Below are positions 11,871 through 25,204 of a DNA stretch of 64,000 bases, in pieces. Position numbers and translations under genes: made by a program. How positions within the stretch are numbered: position 1 is the first letter of the stretch; each line of letters opens with the position of its first letter. The stretch is taken from positions 27,744,330 to 27,808,329 of the forward strand of contig CM067566.1 of assembly GCA_034336665.1 (NCBI GenBank). The letters run 5' to 3'. The notes under the pieces were generated by a model, which searched no databases, was not told where the DNA came from, and saw only the letters and a list, made by a program, of their open reading frames with translations. This DNA is from Luscinia megarhynchos. Its lineage: Eukaryota > Chordata > Aves > Passeriformes > Turdidae.

Positions 11871-14800
11871 GAGTGTTGTCCTGGAAGACTGCCTGCTGCT
11901 ATCCTAAACAAGGAGGACTCACAGCACTATTTATGTTGCAGAAGTTTTAATGACTTTTTTCCTGTGTTAAAAGCAACCCAGGTTGCTAAAACTGGGCTGG
12001 GGATTGCTAAGAAGTGTGATGGCACTACTATCTTGAAATTAAACCACATATCTACAGCACTGTCTGCACCAAATGTTTTGGCATTTTGCCCTCAGATTGA
12101 GTGATCTTTCAAACACTGAGAGATGTGTCCTTCTGAACTGCTTGGGAAGATTTCACGTTGCTCTGCAGTTCTGAGGTGAGTTCTGCTCAGACCTTCACCA
12201 GAGAACATTTTGTTATCCTGAATTTTTGCTGCTGGTCACCTCAGCAGTGTGGCACAGCAGCTGTCTGCCCATCTGTTTATCTCATGGGCTCAGAAAAAAG
12301 GACTCTAAAGCATGAAAAAAAAGTCCACCCAAAGCAAATTGTCTATATCACCAGTCTTCTCCAGTGGTAGATAAATTGCCCAAAATATTGACAAAACTGA
12401 TGTGAAATTCCCCAGCAGGGCTTTAGTTGAGAGGGCTGATGCCAGAATGTGGAAGGCTGTCAAATACATCTTCTCAAGCAGTGTATTTGCAATCACTAAA
12501 TTAAAATTGTTTCTTTACCCCATTGAAAATGATGTGAGGATTTTCATGGAAAAAATGACTAATGGGATGGTGAGAGAGAAACCTTGGAATTTTCAGAGTG
12601 ACTGCAGAGGCTGCAGTCATGTGCTCTTATGATGCATCCCAAAGTGTAGCAACACCAGAGACCTTTTGCAACAGCAAAAAGAAACACCAGATTGATCAGA
12701 GGATGCTGAACACTTCATATAGAGCACATGTCATGAGGACACAATTGCAAAATCATAGCAAAAAGACATACCTGTGTAGACAATGTCCAGTAAAAAGCCT
12801 TTAGCTCATTGCTAGTGAAATCACCCCCACTATCCTGTTGTATCTGTCCAGTCCTGCCCTGTTGGGTGGTTTTTAGCACAGTAGAAGCAGGAATACCTTT
12901 CAGGAATACCTGAAGTACAAAGAGATCCTCAAAACCAAGGGCAGGAGGCAGTAGGCCCTCAACCAGTAGGCTTCTTGTAAGCTTTGGGAAACATATAAAA
13001 TCACTTTGGTATAATTTGTTTCATGCTTTTTAAATGGAATTTAGAAGGAGATAAATTAAAGATACAAGATGCAAAATATCTTTAAAAAAATATTTCCTTG
13101 GATTTTCAAGTTGGCCTCCAAGTTCCATCCAAATAGAAATGCACTAATAGGGTAAGAAATGCATTCCTTATTTCAGTATGCACCATCTGCTAATGATTAA
13201 GTGTCTCAGCTCAGCCCCAGCTTCTCTCCCAGGATGGGTGCAGGTACATTCAGAACTGCAGCATGTCAGATGTTCCACAGAATGATGAAACCCAAAAAAA
13301 AAAACCAAAAAAAACCACAGGGAAATTATGCACAGAACATTGTTTAAAATGCTCTGCTGTCTCTTGCATTATTTCCTGAAGCTTATTATACCAATCACCT
13401 GGAGCATAAATCTGTCTTCAGCATCAGTTCTTCTCCTCTAAAGCAGCTCCCCATTGCCCTTGACTGTTGCTTTTGTATACAATTCTTTATCAACCCTGAT
13501 TGGAAACAGCATGGGAACCAACACTTACCATCTCCTTATGCTGCTTAACCCCTCTGCACCCAGAACATTGCTGAACATTGCACATGAGGATGTAATGCTT
13601 TGAGAAGCAAAGGATTCTCTCCAGTGCTGAGCCAGATAAACCCTCCTCATCACTGGCACTGCAGGGTGATCCAGATGTCCCATGAAAACAAACTTAGAAT
13701 TTCAGAGTTTCAAGGCTGCCAGTTATGAACAGAGACAAAAGCATCCTGCTGTATGAGTCCTATGGAGCTGACAAGAAAAAGCAAAGTTTGGTCCCTTATA
13801 ATCCCACACATGCATCACAGCCACCTACTAGTACAGGCTGGGGGGCTATGGCAAGAATTATAGATATACCTCAAATGTAAAATAGATTCAGTCCCAGCAC
13901 AGATAATCTCCTCCCATTTTAGTACCAGTATTAGCACTAGTTATGGCTGTGTTGCAGAGAAAACAAAGTGGGTTTTTGCTGTTTTAGTTTAAAACACATA
14001 AAAAGAAACTAAGGGGATATATTTTATAAAAATATAATTTTAGGTTAATACTTGGAAAATGAATGATTCACAGGGTGCACTGCAGGTCACAGGGAAAGCA
14101 TAAAGCCTTTCATTCCCAGGCATCACTGATTTGCTTTCATTTGTGCTCCATGATTATATACCTAAATCTTTAAAAGCTTTGAATTTTGATCAACTGAAGC
14201 ATAATTTTATAACATTAAAGCAGATGTTTCACAGGAGAAGTAGGATAAAGAATAAGGAATGTTTCTGCACAAAATACATTTGAATCTTCATAAATGAAGT
14301 AACACAAAACTTTTAATCCCTTAACTGATTTAATGGTGTGACTGTATAACAACTTTATGTTTTGCTTTATTTGGAAACTACTTAAGTACCACATATATAG
14401 AAATTCAATGTTTCTAATTTTATAATTTTAAACTGATGTTTGGGGTAACATTATATAATCTGCCATAGATAACTTATTTGCTAAAGAAAAGAGAGGAATC
14501 AGTAAAAATCAAATTTACTGTCATATGAATACAAAGTGTCTTAAAAGTGACTCATATAAACCAACTGGCTTTAAAAAGTCAACATTAGATGTATTCCTAA
14601 ACCACAAATGTGGATAAGACTATGACAATATCCTCCAGCAATTTATAATTTCCCTCAACTTATGCATTACATCAGCTCCAAGATATTCCTATATGAGTTT
14701 AAAGTTTAACTAATGACCAGAAATCTTTATTCACTTTCTCCAAATCACATATTTTTCCTCAAATGTCAGATATTCTGAATAAGAATTTTTTTCCAGTCAA

Positions 14801-15129
14801 AGCAAATACAGTGAAAGGAGTGCTACTCTGGGTCCAGCTTCCCACAGTACCTTCAGCTCAGACTCCTTAAATTATGATGGAAATGTGAATTTTTAGATTC
14901 TGTGTGTTGAGGTTAAACCTTCAGTAGTGGCCCTGATCAACAGAATCACCAGCCATGTAATTTATGAACAAATACAGACAATGACAGATATGACAGCTAT
15001 AACTGCTGTAAATATTTAATATTCTTCTGCCTGAAATAAGACAAAGAACAGAAAAAATATCCAATTACTTACTTTACTGCTCTAATAATTAGATTATTCT
15101 TTGAGAAAGAAAACTACAATATTCCTTTT
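11871..15129. other. Non-coding stretch, mixed composition, no gene assigned
   Basis: The portion 11880-13860 is less AT-rich than average and has several short open frames (for example 12402-12632 and 12598-12804, both +), none recognisable. It could hold an old, unidentifiable repeat. An A-rich patch with short AACC interruptions lies at 13293-13317. From 13860 to 15120 the sequence is plain and AT-rich. Confidence 0.5.
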
Positions 15130-15179
15130 TCTCTCTCTCCCTCTCTCTCTCTCTGTATATATATATATATATGTATATA
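15130..15179. repeat. Compound (CT)n-(TA)n microsatellite
   Basis: About 25 bases of CT units (with CCC interruptions) pass directly into about 25 bases of TA units with one G. It is a compound simple repeat. Confidence 0.92.
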
Positions 15180-15871
15180 ATACATGTAGGTTACATATTT
15201 TTTTCTCTACTTATTCATATGTAGAACTATATAACTCATTTAAATATGAATAACTATTTAGTCAAATTATTCTTCTACATAACAGTTTTGACATGTTTAC
15301 AAAGCTAGCTTGCTCTTCACTCCATATGTAATGGACACCAGATGGAACAGCTCCAGTGGAAATTGTGCTTACTTTTAATTTAATACTCAAATAGGTAAGT
15401 TTTAAAATTTAAAAATTCATTAAAGAACTCATTAAAAAATTTAAATTCCTGAAAGCAGCAATGTATTTATCTTAAACTCTTGCTTAACTGACTGGCACAG
15501 ATTTCTGCCCTGTTCTCAGAAGGCAGCTGTCCCCCTCTCCACATGAGAGTTGCATTATAATTATAGGAGTGTAAGTCCCATGCCTGTTTTCTTGTTTTTT
15601 CATGATGATTATTATCTGAGGTCTCAGATTAAAAGTGCACCAAAACATTCTCAGCACATTTTTCAGGTATTGTCTCCCCAATCCAATGCCCTTGTGAAAG
15701 CTCATAAACCCGCCTTGGCACTTGGCATACTCTGTTCTTTTACCCAATCCAAATATCCTTCTTATAAATCAAACTTTTAAAATGTCTTTTTCTTATGAAA
15801 ATAATTTTATTTATCAAAGCTATGCATGCTATTTAGCAAATAGCATATAGAAACTAACAGATTTATAAAAA
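15180..15871. other. AT-rich non-coding stretch
   Basis: Two overlapping short open frames on opposite strands (15484-15780) are not recognisable. Nothing else seen. Confidence 0.5.
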
Positions 15872-16562
15872 TTCCTTAAGATCATAGAGTTCAACCATAA
15901 ACCCATTACTTCCTCAGCCACTCCTTTCAGGGCTTCTGTTCCACATCCTTCACCAGCTTCTCTGGACATGTTCCAGCACCTCAATGTATTTCTTGAAGTG
16001 AGGGGCCCAGAACTGGACACAGGATTTGAGGTGCAGCCTCCCCAGTGCTGAGCACAGGGGACAATCCCTGCCCTGGTCCTAGCTGGCCACACTATTGCTG
16101 ACACAGGCCAGGTGCCATTGCCTTCTCGGCCACCTGGGCACACTCTGGCTCATGCTCAGCTGCTGCTGACCAGCATGCCCAGGTCCTTTCCTGCTGGGCA
16201 GCTTTCAGCCACTCTTCCCCCAGCCTGAAATGCTGCAGGGGCTGTTGTGACCCAAGAGCAGGATCCACCACTTGGCTTTGTTGAATCTCATAAAATTTGC
16301 CTCGGCTCATCAATCCAGTTTATCCAGATCCCTCTGCAGAGCCCTCCTGCCCTCCAGCAGATCAACACTCTCACCTAACTTGGTGTCAATTGAAAACCCA
16401 CTGAGCATGCACTTGACCATCCCATCCAGAATCCTGTCAAAGGAATTGAACAGGGCTGGGCTCTGCCTCGAGCCTTCTGGAACCCCATGGGTGACCAGCT
16501 GGACACAGCACCCTTCACCACCCTCTCTGGCCATGGCCATCCAGCCAGTTTTCTACTCTGAA
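15872..16562 (-). mobile_element. CR1 LINE fragment, ORF2 end plus 3' UTR
   Basis: Read on the minus strand, the element runs from the reverse transcriptase region (near 16560) to its 3' end near 15872, where ATCATAGAGTTCAACCATAA is the reverse complement of the usual CR1 tail. Diagnostic blocks on the plus strand include GGGGCCCAGAACTGGACACA, CAGTGCTGAGCACAGGGGA, TTGTTGAATCTCATAA and ATCCAGTTTATCCAGATCCC. About 690 bp remain, the longest CR1 piece here. The 3' UTR differs from that of the copies at 9.2, 44.5 and 49.1 kb, so it belongs to another CR1 subfamily. Confidence 0.92.
16310..16540 (-). pseudogene. CR1 reverse-transcriptase remnant
   Basis: A 76-codon open frame ends at a stop after LQRDLDKLD. 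It preserves the PQGS-like position as GVPEGSRQSPALFNSF and the CR1 block around the active site. The conserved F(A/V)DDTKL reads FSIDTKL: one of the two catalytic aspartates is replaced by isoleucine. The remainder (VDLLEGRRALQRDLDKL) is close to the family. It is inactive and survives as an open frame by chance. Confidence 0.8.
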
Positions 16563-18894
16563 AACCATAGTTCTTAAAGCATCTACAAGGGCACTTCTGC
16601 CCAACAGACTATGGAAGTATCTGTGGAGCCCCTTTTATAGATTTGCAACTTGAGTTGTCTTCTGGTAGGAAAGAATCCTTTTAGTATACTTGCAGGACTT
16701 TTTTTCAAATTTCCAGTTTTTAAATTTTTTAAAAATTTAAATTGCATAGAAATTTATTTTTATTCTTAGCATTTAAAGAAACAAATGGTTATACAGAGAA
16801 AAACAAAAACAAAAACATATCCCCAGTATCTGTAAAGTTGTCTCATTTTAAACAACAATTTTCACATCTTCTTCAGTGAACTTTTTAGGTTAAAAACACT
16901 TTCTGGACAACAGTTTTTCCTGTTACCTAGTTAAACTTGCTATAACACTTTTTAAACTTGATAAATAATGCATAGCAAAGCAAGATTATGGTGGGTGAAT
17001 ATTAATGGCAGGAATTAGAGCACAGAAACGAATCTATAGTCAGAGAACACTAAAGCACAGAGTACTAAGTGACATAAGTAGGCTAATTGGATGCTTCTAA
17101 CAGGAACTGCTTTTCTGCAAACATTAGATTCACCTGACAGAGTTTTATTTGACAGCTCTTGGATGAGAAAGTAAGAAAATGCTTCTCTTTTGTGTCAAAG
17201 TAACAGATCTGTGCCTTGACATCAAGGAAAAAAACAACCAAACAAACAAAAAAGGAAGAGATGCACCTTGTATCATAACGGCTTATTATTTTCTTCCTCA
17301 TTTATTTCAAGAATCAAAATAATTCTTCTTACTCTTCTCACAATCCTTCTCCCACCCTTGACAAACACTCAGAGTTGTAGAATGAGATAGATTTTAAAAA
17401 AACCAACTATTTAGCAGTACAGTGTCTTGATCAATGTTTGCACATGGTCCAGGTGACCTAGTTTAAAATAATATAGTTTCCCTTCTACTCACAAAGCCTG
17501 GAATCAACTTATAACTTGTGGAATTTTTTGGTTTTACGACTTCATTTTTTTAAAAAATTGATAGCCACATGCCTTCCTCAGCCCAATGAACTGCAGAGGC
17601 ACAGATCAGTGCTAGTCAGTAGCCCAGTGAGCTCACTAGCAAGTGAGAGATTGAGGGGGAAAGAGGAGCAGCAAGAGCTGACAGTCTCCTCAGAGCATTT
17701 CCTAGGTAAAAGTGGGAAATGCCTTCATTGCTTTTGACAGAAACCTGTCTAAAAGCTCACCTGCTTAGCTTTATCAAAGTCCAGAACCAAGGTGAGCTAG
17801 AAGAATAACTCTGAGGGAAAACTTGAGAAATGACACGTCAATGTAAGGAGATGCCAGGAGTAAACCCGTACTGTGCTCTTGCTCTATCAAACTGAACACA
17901 TTAACTGAGTGTTTGATAGAACCCAACATGACTGACAATTCTTTGAAATCCAACATGAAATCCAGAAAATTACAGCATCAAACAAAGAAATCTTAATCCT
18001 ATATACAGCTACATTCTCTATAACATTCAAGGCTGTTCTCTTGTGAACAACAATCACAGAGAGAATGGAGAGTGTGTATGCCATATTTGCATTAGTTATA
18101 TTTGTCGAAGGTTTCCCTTGTAAAAACTCAAATTAAAATAGGAAAGTGAGGTCCAGGCACAGTCACCTCAATTTAAATTTATGAACAAAGAAGATGTACT
18201 GGCAGGTGTGTTAATTTATGGGGAAACTCTGGATAAAGAAATTCTAGATTCCTATCTATCCTATACCTAGGCTTCTATTAATCTCTTAGGTGCCAAATGT
18301 CTCTCAAACTCTCCAGAAAATTACTTTTGTACCTTCTGATCAGACAGGATACCCTTGGTACTTTATTGATATAAAGCCAAGGCACAAGCTCTGAGTATCA
18401 GAGAACTGGCTGAAAATATATTACATTACACCAGTTTCAAGAAAGATATACATAATTACACTTGTGTGATTTTTGCTGTGTCAATAGCATTTTCAATTAA
18501 ATGAATGTAAGGTCAAATAAAGCTGGATAGATTTCAGTACCATTAGTGGAATCTAAATAGATTAACATTGTGGATGAATTATCCAGACAACTTGTAAAAC
18601 TGATTGCTAAACCAGTCAGAAGTCTTTTGACTTTACTACACTGAATCCAAGTAAATAAAATCATGGCAAAACTACAAATACATTAAAAGAATTGTTACCT
18701 AGAAAATTAATAGCTACCTCGTTGCTCCTTATGAATCAATATAGACTGTTATACACTGTAGCCATCTTTTCAGAAGTACATCTTTTCTTAAGTGGTTCAT
18801 GAACGGTATTGCATTTCAAAGACATTTTTACATTTCAAAAGATTCAAGAATGAATGAGTCTCACCTTTGTGTAAACTCACATCAGAATTGTCAT
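16563..18894. other. AT-rich non-coding stretch, no gene seen
   Basis: Short frames only (60 to 73 codons), none recognised. A short A-rich patch lies at about 17226-17252. No interspersed repeat recognised. Confidence 0.55.
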
Positions 18895-19010
18895 ATGTAT
18901 ATATATAACAGAGGTTAATTCCAGAACTTTCAGGGGAGATTTATGCATAACTACTTATATTTATACATACATATATGTGCCATATATATATATACACTAT
19001 ATATATGTAC
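18895..19010. repeat. Interrupted (TA)n repeat region
   Basis: Three TA/TATATG-rich blocks lie within about 115 bp (around 18897-18908, 18961-18978 and 18983-19006). Long TA runs are self-complementary and may form cruciforms. Confidence 0.8.
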
Positions 19011-20691
19011 CCCTATCTGAATTTACAGCTTCATACCTTTTCTATGCTCATATTTATATTGTAAAAAACAAAGTAGAAATCTAAAGATTAAAGTAGAATC
19101 TAAAGAAATCTGTATATATGCTTTAAATAGCACACCTGATTTATACATATACATAATATACAACCATATGTAAAATTTGGGTTGCAAATGTCTCATTACC
19201 TTACAGACTTTTGTTAAGAAAATAAGATTGAAATCTTGTAAGCTTGCCTATTCATTTGATTTCTTGGTGATATAAATCCATATACAATAGAAAATGCAAT
19301 ATATCCAAATCAAGCCAAGAACAACTTTTTTTTTTGTTGTAATTACAAGACCTCAAGTAGCTCATACAAATTCCTGATTAATATTTCTCTATTTGTACTG
19401 CATCAATGGTTTTATCACAAAGAAATTTACTTAAAAGATAAGTACTTAATTGTGGTGAGTTTTAAATAGTCACTATGAAATTAGCTTAGGTCAGAACAAA
19501 GAATAATAGAGGGGAGAGATGTGCCTGCTGTATAGGCAGTAGTTACTGAAGGAGGAAATTTGATCAAGTGCCAATTGTTTTCTTTCCACTGCTGCCTCCT
19601 TCCTTGTTATGGCTCTGTGTGCAGTATTCAACCACAGGAACATCTCACTTCTATTTTATTGTGAATTTCTTATTCAAAAGAGGATTCTCCAAAATATTTT
19701 TTAGCTATGTTACTCTTCCATGCTCTTCTGCACAGCTACTAGCCTTTTGGGGTTATAGGGTGGTTTCCATTGTCTTTCAAAGACTGCCTCTCAAATGCTT
19801 AGGAAGCAACTAGGCATAGGAAAAAACACCCCAGACTGAGACAAATAACACTAGGTGTTATTTGTGCACATCCACTCACCATAAACTGCTGAATGGCTAG
19901 AGATTTCCAGACCAATTGCTACATTAACAAGCAATTTTATCTCTGGCATTTCCAATTGCATTATTTTCTCCCTAAAGGTAAATCAAGAGAAGAGAAATAA
20001 TATGGGAAAAACATGGTGGAGGAAAGAGATGTTACAAAAAGGTTTCTTTCTACTGTGTATCTTAATTTTTGTATGATTTACTCCTAGGAAAGTGAAAGGA
20101 TGATATTATAATTTTGTAAATATATATTGAAAGCAGAATATTCAGCATAACAAATGGATTTTTTCCAGTGGTCTGCAACAAGCACTTATGAAGCCAACTA
20201 TTAGCATGAGAAGTCCCCCTGTCATTCAGAGATGCATTTATCAGACCCAGCAAATTAGCAGCCTTATAGCTACCAGCTACTAGCCAGGTTGGTATGAGCA
20301 GATATAGGGGAGTTATTAAGAAGATGCTATCAATATATTCTATGATGATTGTTTGTCCTCAAGGCTCTGCACCATCATTATCAGTAACATCTCTATTCCT
20401 GTAACTATTTTTCCCTCTTCACCAGCTCTTAATAGAGAAGTAGAGAAAAAAAATATCACTCCATCATGCTCCAAGCCTTGCCTCTGTGGCAATGTTATCA
20501 CAGTCAGCATGGATGTATTTCAGAAACCCAGAAAGAAGGCATTTTTAGAGCTCAAACCTGCTTCTCTAATGAAAAAATGGTTGAGGTGCTTAAGATCATA
20601 ATATTAGTGACAGTGTGTTAAAATTTATGCTATTAATTTTCCTCTTACCTTCTAACAACATAACTGAAGCAGCTTTTTCCTGGACAGTGGA
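19011..20691. other. AT-rich non-coding stretch, no gene seen
   Basis: Only short, unrecognised frames (largest 82 codons at 20353-20601, +). No repeat identified. Confidence 0.5.
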
Positions 20692-20832
20692 TTTAAACAA
20701 AAAACAAAATGCCAAAAACCAAAAAATCATACACATTATAAAAAAAACAAAAAACAAGCAAACAAAAAACCAGCCAAAAACAAAACAAAACCCCAAAAAA
20801 GCACCCCAAACCAGAAAAAAACCCCAAAAATT
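20692..20832. repeat. A-rich/C low-complexity tract
   Basis: About 140 bases almost without G or T, made of A runs separated by C or CC. It produces spurious Lys/Asn/Gln/Pro-rich and Phe/Trp-rich open frames on the two strands (20596-20884); these should not be read as genes. Confidence 0.85.
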
Positions 20833-22659
20833 CCTCTCTGTTCTCCCTTCCAAACCACACTTCATAGGGCCCTCTGTTTTTTAATTGTTATTACACAGTA
20901 TTATAAATGCAAATGAAAGGGATTGCAGAAGGTGATTTCATCATGAAGCCACTTTTGGCCAAGTTACTTTATCCTACTGTAAGACTTGTGTAGTAGGAAC
21001 AGGATAGCAGTTCATTCTGCAGTAAACAAAATTAGTAACTCACATTCTTTCTTTGCCAGGCAATGAAGGATTTCTCCTTCCCCTCTCCCCACACAATGTT
21101 TGTGCTTTGCATCTCTCCTAAGTTTCTAAGATGCAGAATTTATATTCTCACCATACAGTCAGATTGCACTTTGGTCAGAGTGAGTTACTTTTCTTTGTAC
21201 TTGTCTAGCTATGAAAAAGTGAATTATATGTAAGTTTTAGACACTTTCTTCCCCTCCTCCATTTTCTCTTTCTGTTTCTTACTCTGAAAACCCACCCCAG
21301 GTCCATCCATGGATGTTTTATGCTTTGTTTCAGAGAGGGACAGTGGAAAAAAAAACCAGAAAAGATAAAGCAAGTGGTGCAGAAACTTTTCACATATTTA
21401 ATATGGATGACATTCAAGTGTGAGAAGAAAAGAATGGATTATTGTTCATTGTCAAGTTTCAAAGGATTCAGACTTTATTTCACTGCCCAGTACTGAGATA
21501 TTCTCAAAGCTGTTTTGCTCCCAAGTTAAAGGAATGGAGGGAACCTGCTCAGTTCATATGTGTTAAGCACTGGAGGACAAGTGAGATTAGTGGGGGAAAA
21601 CAGAGGTCCAGAGGCTGTAGTAAAAATAAGATTATTTCAGTAATAGCCAAAGCATGATTATAGATTAAAACCCACTAAGAATAGCAGGCAGTTCTATTAG
21701 TGTCGAATATGTCAAAATTTATATAAATCAAGAAAGAAAGGAACTGCTTGCTCAGGATAGCTTTGTCAGTATCAGGTTAGTATCAGTGGAGATTACTGTT
21801 CATATTGCACAATATCTCCCTGAAACCAAAAAGTTGAAAGTTAATAAGCCCCTGCTCGAGAGAACTGGAGGTAGGAGCTGCAATAGGGAGAATCAAGTTC
21901 TCTAAAATTCATACACTCCTAAAACATGCCAAAAGTTCATGTGCCACACAGAACTTGGTGTTTGAGAAACAGTTTCTAATTCCTTATTAATACTTTATTT
22001 CCTGTTTAAAGCTTCAAGTGATGAAGAAAATTATTTATCACATTTCTAAGTATAACAAACTTTCAGTACATGCTGAATTTACTGTTTTCTGGATTTAGCA
22101 TAACTCAGTCCCCAAAACCACAGGCAGCAAAAACAATCTGCCTGGCAGGCTCCTTGACACGTGCCCAGTGCCCCTGCACACAGTGAATCACAGCATGTTT
22201 GGGTCAGTGCAGAGGTCCTAGGTCTGAAAGGTGAAACTAGGGCTGCCAAGCTCCTCAGTGGCAGTAATTTTTGTGGAACATGGTTACCACTGAGACATCT
22301 TCTCCTTCTACAACTTGGATATCTTCAGATATCTCCATATTAAAATTCTATCACAGGGTTTGGGCTTACCTTCACTCCTGCAACTGATTGTGACATCACC
22401 TATGTTGTCAGTTCATCAGCCACCCCTGTGGTAAAGCATGGGGTGATGCTGTTATCTCATACCAAACTCCTATCCAGCCTGTTTTAATTGTCTATTTCAC
22501 TGTGTCTTTCATTTAAACATGAGTTAATGACTCCATTTATGTTTCTGCAGCTGAACTGCATTTTTTTCTGAATCTTTGTTTCCCTCCTTTTCCCAGTATT
22601 GGTGATGTCAAAATCAAGACATTCAGGATAGCTGCTGCTGGATGAGCAAAGAAAGGACA
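20833..22659. other. Non-coding stretch, no gene seen
   Basis: Short frames only, none recognised. The portion 22080-22350 is somewhat less AT-rich but matches nothing I know. Confidence 0.5.
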
Positions 22660-22800
22660 AAAGTTATAGAATAGTTTGCTTTGGAATGGATGTACAAAAG
22701 CCATCCAGTCCAACTCCCTGCAAAGAGCATTCTTCAAACACATTAGGTTGCCAGAACCAATTGGCAGATACAGGCTTTCACTGAGTACAAAAGAGTGTGC
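22660..22800 (-). mobile_element. CR1 LINE fragment, 3' end
   Basis: On the plus strand, TTATAGAATAGTTTG is followed by GCCATCCAGTCCAACTCCC and CACATTAGGTTGCC. This is the reverse complement of a CR1 3' end (family form: CATAGAATGGTTTGGGTTGG, then ATCCAGTCCAACCCCC and CAGGTTGCTC). Only about 90 bp is clear; beyond 22755 similarity fades, so the left part of the element is missing or too decayed. It is an old, 5'-truncated copy. Confidence 0.72.
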
Positions 22801-22896
22801 AAAGTCTGTGGTCAGAAAAAAGAAGTTAATTCTGATCACTTGGTTCCCTGAAGGTGGAGCAGTTGCAGGAAGTGCAGGAAAACCAGCTGGCTTTCC

Positions 22897-22924
22897 TTTT
22901 ATTTTATTTTATTTTATTTTTTTT
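22897..22924. repeat. (ATTTT)n microsatellite
   Basis: About five ATTTT units ending in a T run; a simple repeat. Confidence 0.9.
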
Positions 22925-23339
22925 GTTTTGGAGACTGCACAATCATTTAAACATTACTTGCTGTGACATTTCTGATGTCGGAATCCTAGTAAGAAAACTT
23001 ACTAGTATTTAGACTTGGACTCTAGTAAGGATGTCATTAAATAGTAATCTTAATCTACCTATCAATGAAATAATTTATATTGTATGTAGCTGGCTAAGCA
23101 AACTAATGAAAACTTACTTTGACAAACTGAGAATGTGTTATATTTCTTCATACAGTAATGTGGAGAGCAAACAGCGTCTAAAACATGAAATATATTATAT
23201 AAATTGAGGTATTTCCCAGCTCTCACACAAGCTTTTAGAATCTGAGAGTAGAGGTAAATTTTCAGTGCAGGTTAAAATGATTTTTAGCCACTTATAGTTA
23301 CAAGTAGGTGCTCTATATATCACATCGACAACTTAAATC
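22925..23339. other. AT-rich non-coding stretch
   Basis: No open frame of note and no repeat recognised. Confidence 0.5.
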
Positions 23340-24110
23340 TCTAAATGCCAAAGACCCTTGCTCTGCCTAAAAGCAATTTACTAGATAAAACCCGGGAATT
23401 TCAATTAAGGATGAATGTGCAATTACTTTAAGGAATAATAAAACCAAGCTTTCCATTAGGAATATATGAGCAGCTGTTAAAAAAAATAAAATACTGTCAA
23501 TACTATCGCTTCATTCAATTAACTCCTAACCTTGCAGACCACAGATCATTTCATTTGTCACCATATCGATTAGGCAGCTCTACATTTTGAGAGCACTTCT
23601 ATGCCATTAGGTTATTAGATTCAGCTAATTTCTTTCCTGAGAATTACATGAATACATTTGACACATTCATTAGCTAATGAAGTTAGAAGATTCATATCAA
23701 ATCCTTTCTGTAAATATTGAGAACTACCATTATCAAAACTCCAATTCAGAGACAAAATGTGTATCCTTTTTCAAGATATAATATACAACACCTAATATTT
23801 TGAAACTAAAATTTTCATTTCTTTCATGCTATGAAACTACAAGAGACAAGGAAATTATGTTAACTAACAACCCCCCCAGGTGTTAGCTGTCAAAATCATT
23901 AATTATCTATTAAGTATAGAAGCTCTCCCCTTAGTATTTTAAAATATACTTGACCTATATATCCTCTCAAAACACTAAAACAATCTTTACATCTACTGTT
24001 TGACTGACTGGGAATGCACTAACCTTAACAAGTTATTTTTACAGAGTCTGATTTAGACAAGTTAAAAAATCACTTTTTTCATATAACGCGAACCGATAAC
24101 GTAATATGTA
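23340..24110. promoter_or_regulatory. Possible conserved non-coding element
   Basis: The block has no open frame and no recognisable repeat. It is rich in TAAT/ATTA homeodomain-type cores, including a 16-bp perfect palindrome at 23666-23681, and ends with four CpGs packed into 15 bp at 24087-24101, in otherwise CpG-poor DNA. Such composition is common in deeply conserved developmental enhancers. This is inference from composition and motifs; no alignment was available. It could equally be ordinary AT-rich sequence. Confidence 0.25.
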
Positions 24111-25204
24111 AAGTAATTTTATGTGCAGAAAATAAATAGAAATGCTTCCTTATGTTTTCATGATGTGTGTAAAAGAAAGCATTCTCCTACCTTAGTCAAA
24201 GATGCTTGCTGCTGACTGACTGGAACAATTTTACTTGCATCCTGCTAAACTCTTGAACAGTAATCCTGTTATGTGTCTACAGCAGTTTCATGGGGGTGGG
24301 ACTTCTGTGCAATAATGAATTCACCAGGGAATCTTCCCTTTGAAAAAATGCTGCTGCAGACAAGGAAACCACTCCACACTTACTGTCACAAGCTTTTGGA
24401 TGATTAGGTTAAGGCACAGGGAGTAAGTACATATACACACATGCAGTGATGCAGATTCAAATATTTCCTATGAGCTAAAGCTTTGACAGGACAAAAACTG
24501 CAGTGTGCTTTACAAGGAAGTGTGTATATATATGTGTGTGTGTTTACACTTTATATATGCAAAAATGGAGAGTCATAAAAAGTCATTATGAATAAATTAT
24601 TTATTTAATCTATGTGGGTGTGACAAAATAGCATGTCTGGGTTTATTAGCAATTCTAACCGTATTAATATGAGAAAGAGAATTTTCAAGTGAAGCATGTC
24701 AATCCTTATCTAAAAAAATAAATTTAAGATTATAATAATCCTAAATGATAAGCTGCATAAAAAGCAGATACAAACCCACCCTCCTGGCTAACACTAATTT
24801 CCCATGTAGAGTGGCAGCTCAGAGATAATGAAGAAGCTCTGTAACATGTTAACGCAATAACATAAAAAATAGCTTCCTGCGAGCTCTCCAACAAAGAACA
24901 GTGATGTTCAGAGTGATTATTATTAAGATGTATGAGAAAAAAAAAACCTTGGGAGAGTGTGTGTGGTCACTTGAAACAGTAAAAAACAAATATAAGTGTA
25001 AATTGATACTTTGGATGAAAGAGAGATAAATCTGGCAAGGTTATGGCAGGGAATATGACAAAGGGTGAAGGGTCCCAGTATTCAGCCAACCACCTCAGTG
25101 GAGCTGTAAGAATAATGGTCATACTACCTGATTACAGGACTGAGCCTATCAGCCTTTATTAAATCATCCAACACTTGCCTTATCTCATTTACAGATAAAA
25201 AGCG
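24111..25204. other. AT-rich non-coding stretch
   Basis: Contains a short TA/TG microsatellite at 24521-24544. No gene or interspersed repeat recognised. Confidence 0.5.

Noticed and set aside
20596..20884. Overlapping 89-codon ORFs on both strands
   Set aside because: They are translations of the A/C low-complexity tract, giving Lys/Asn/Pro and Phe/Trp runs.
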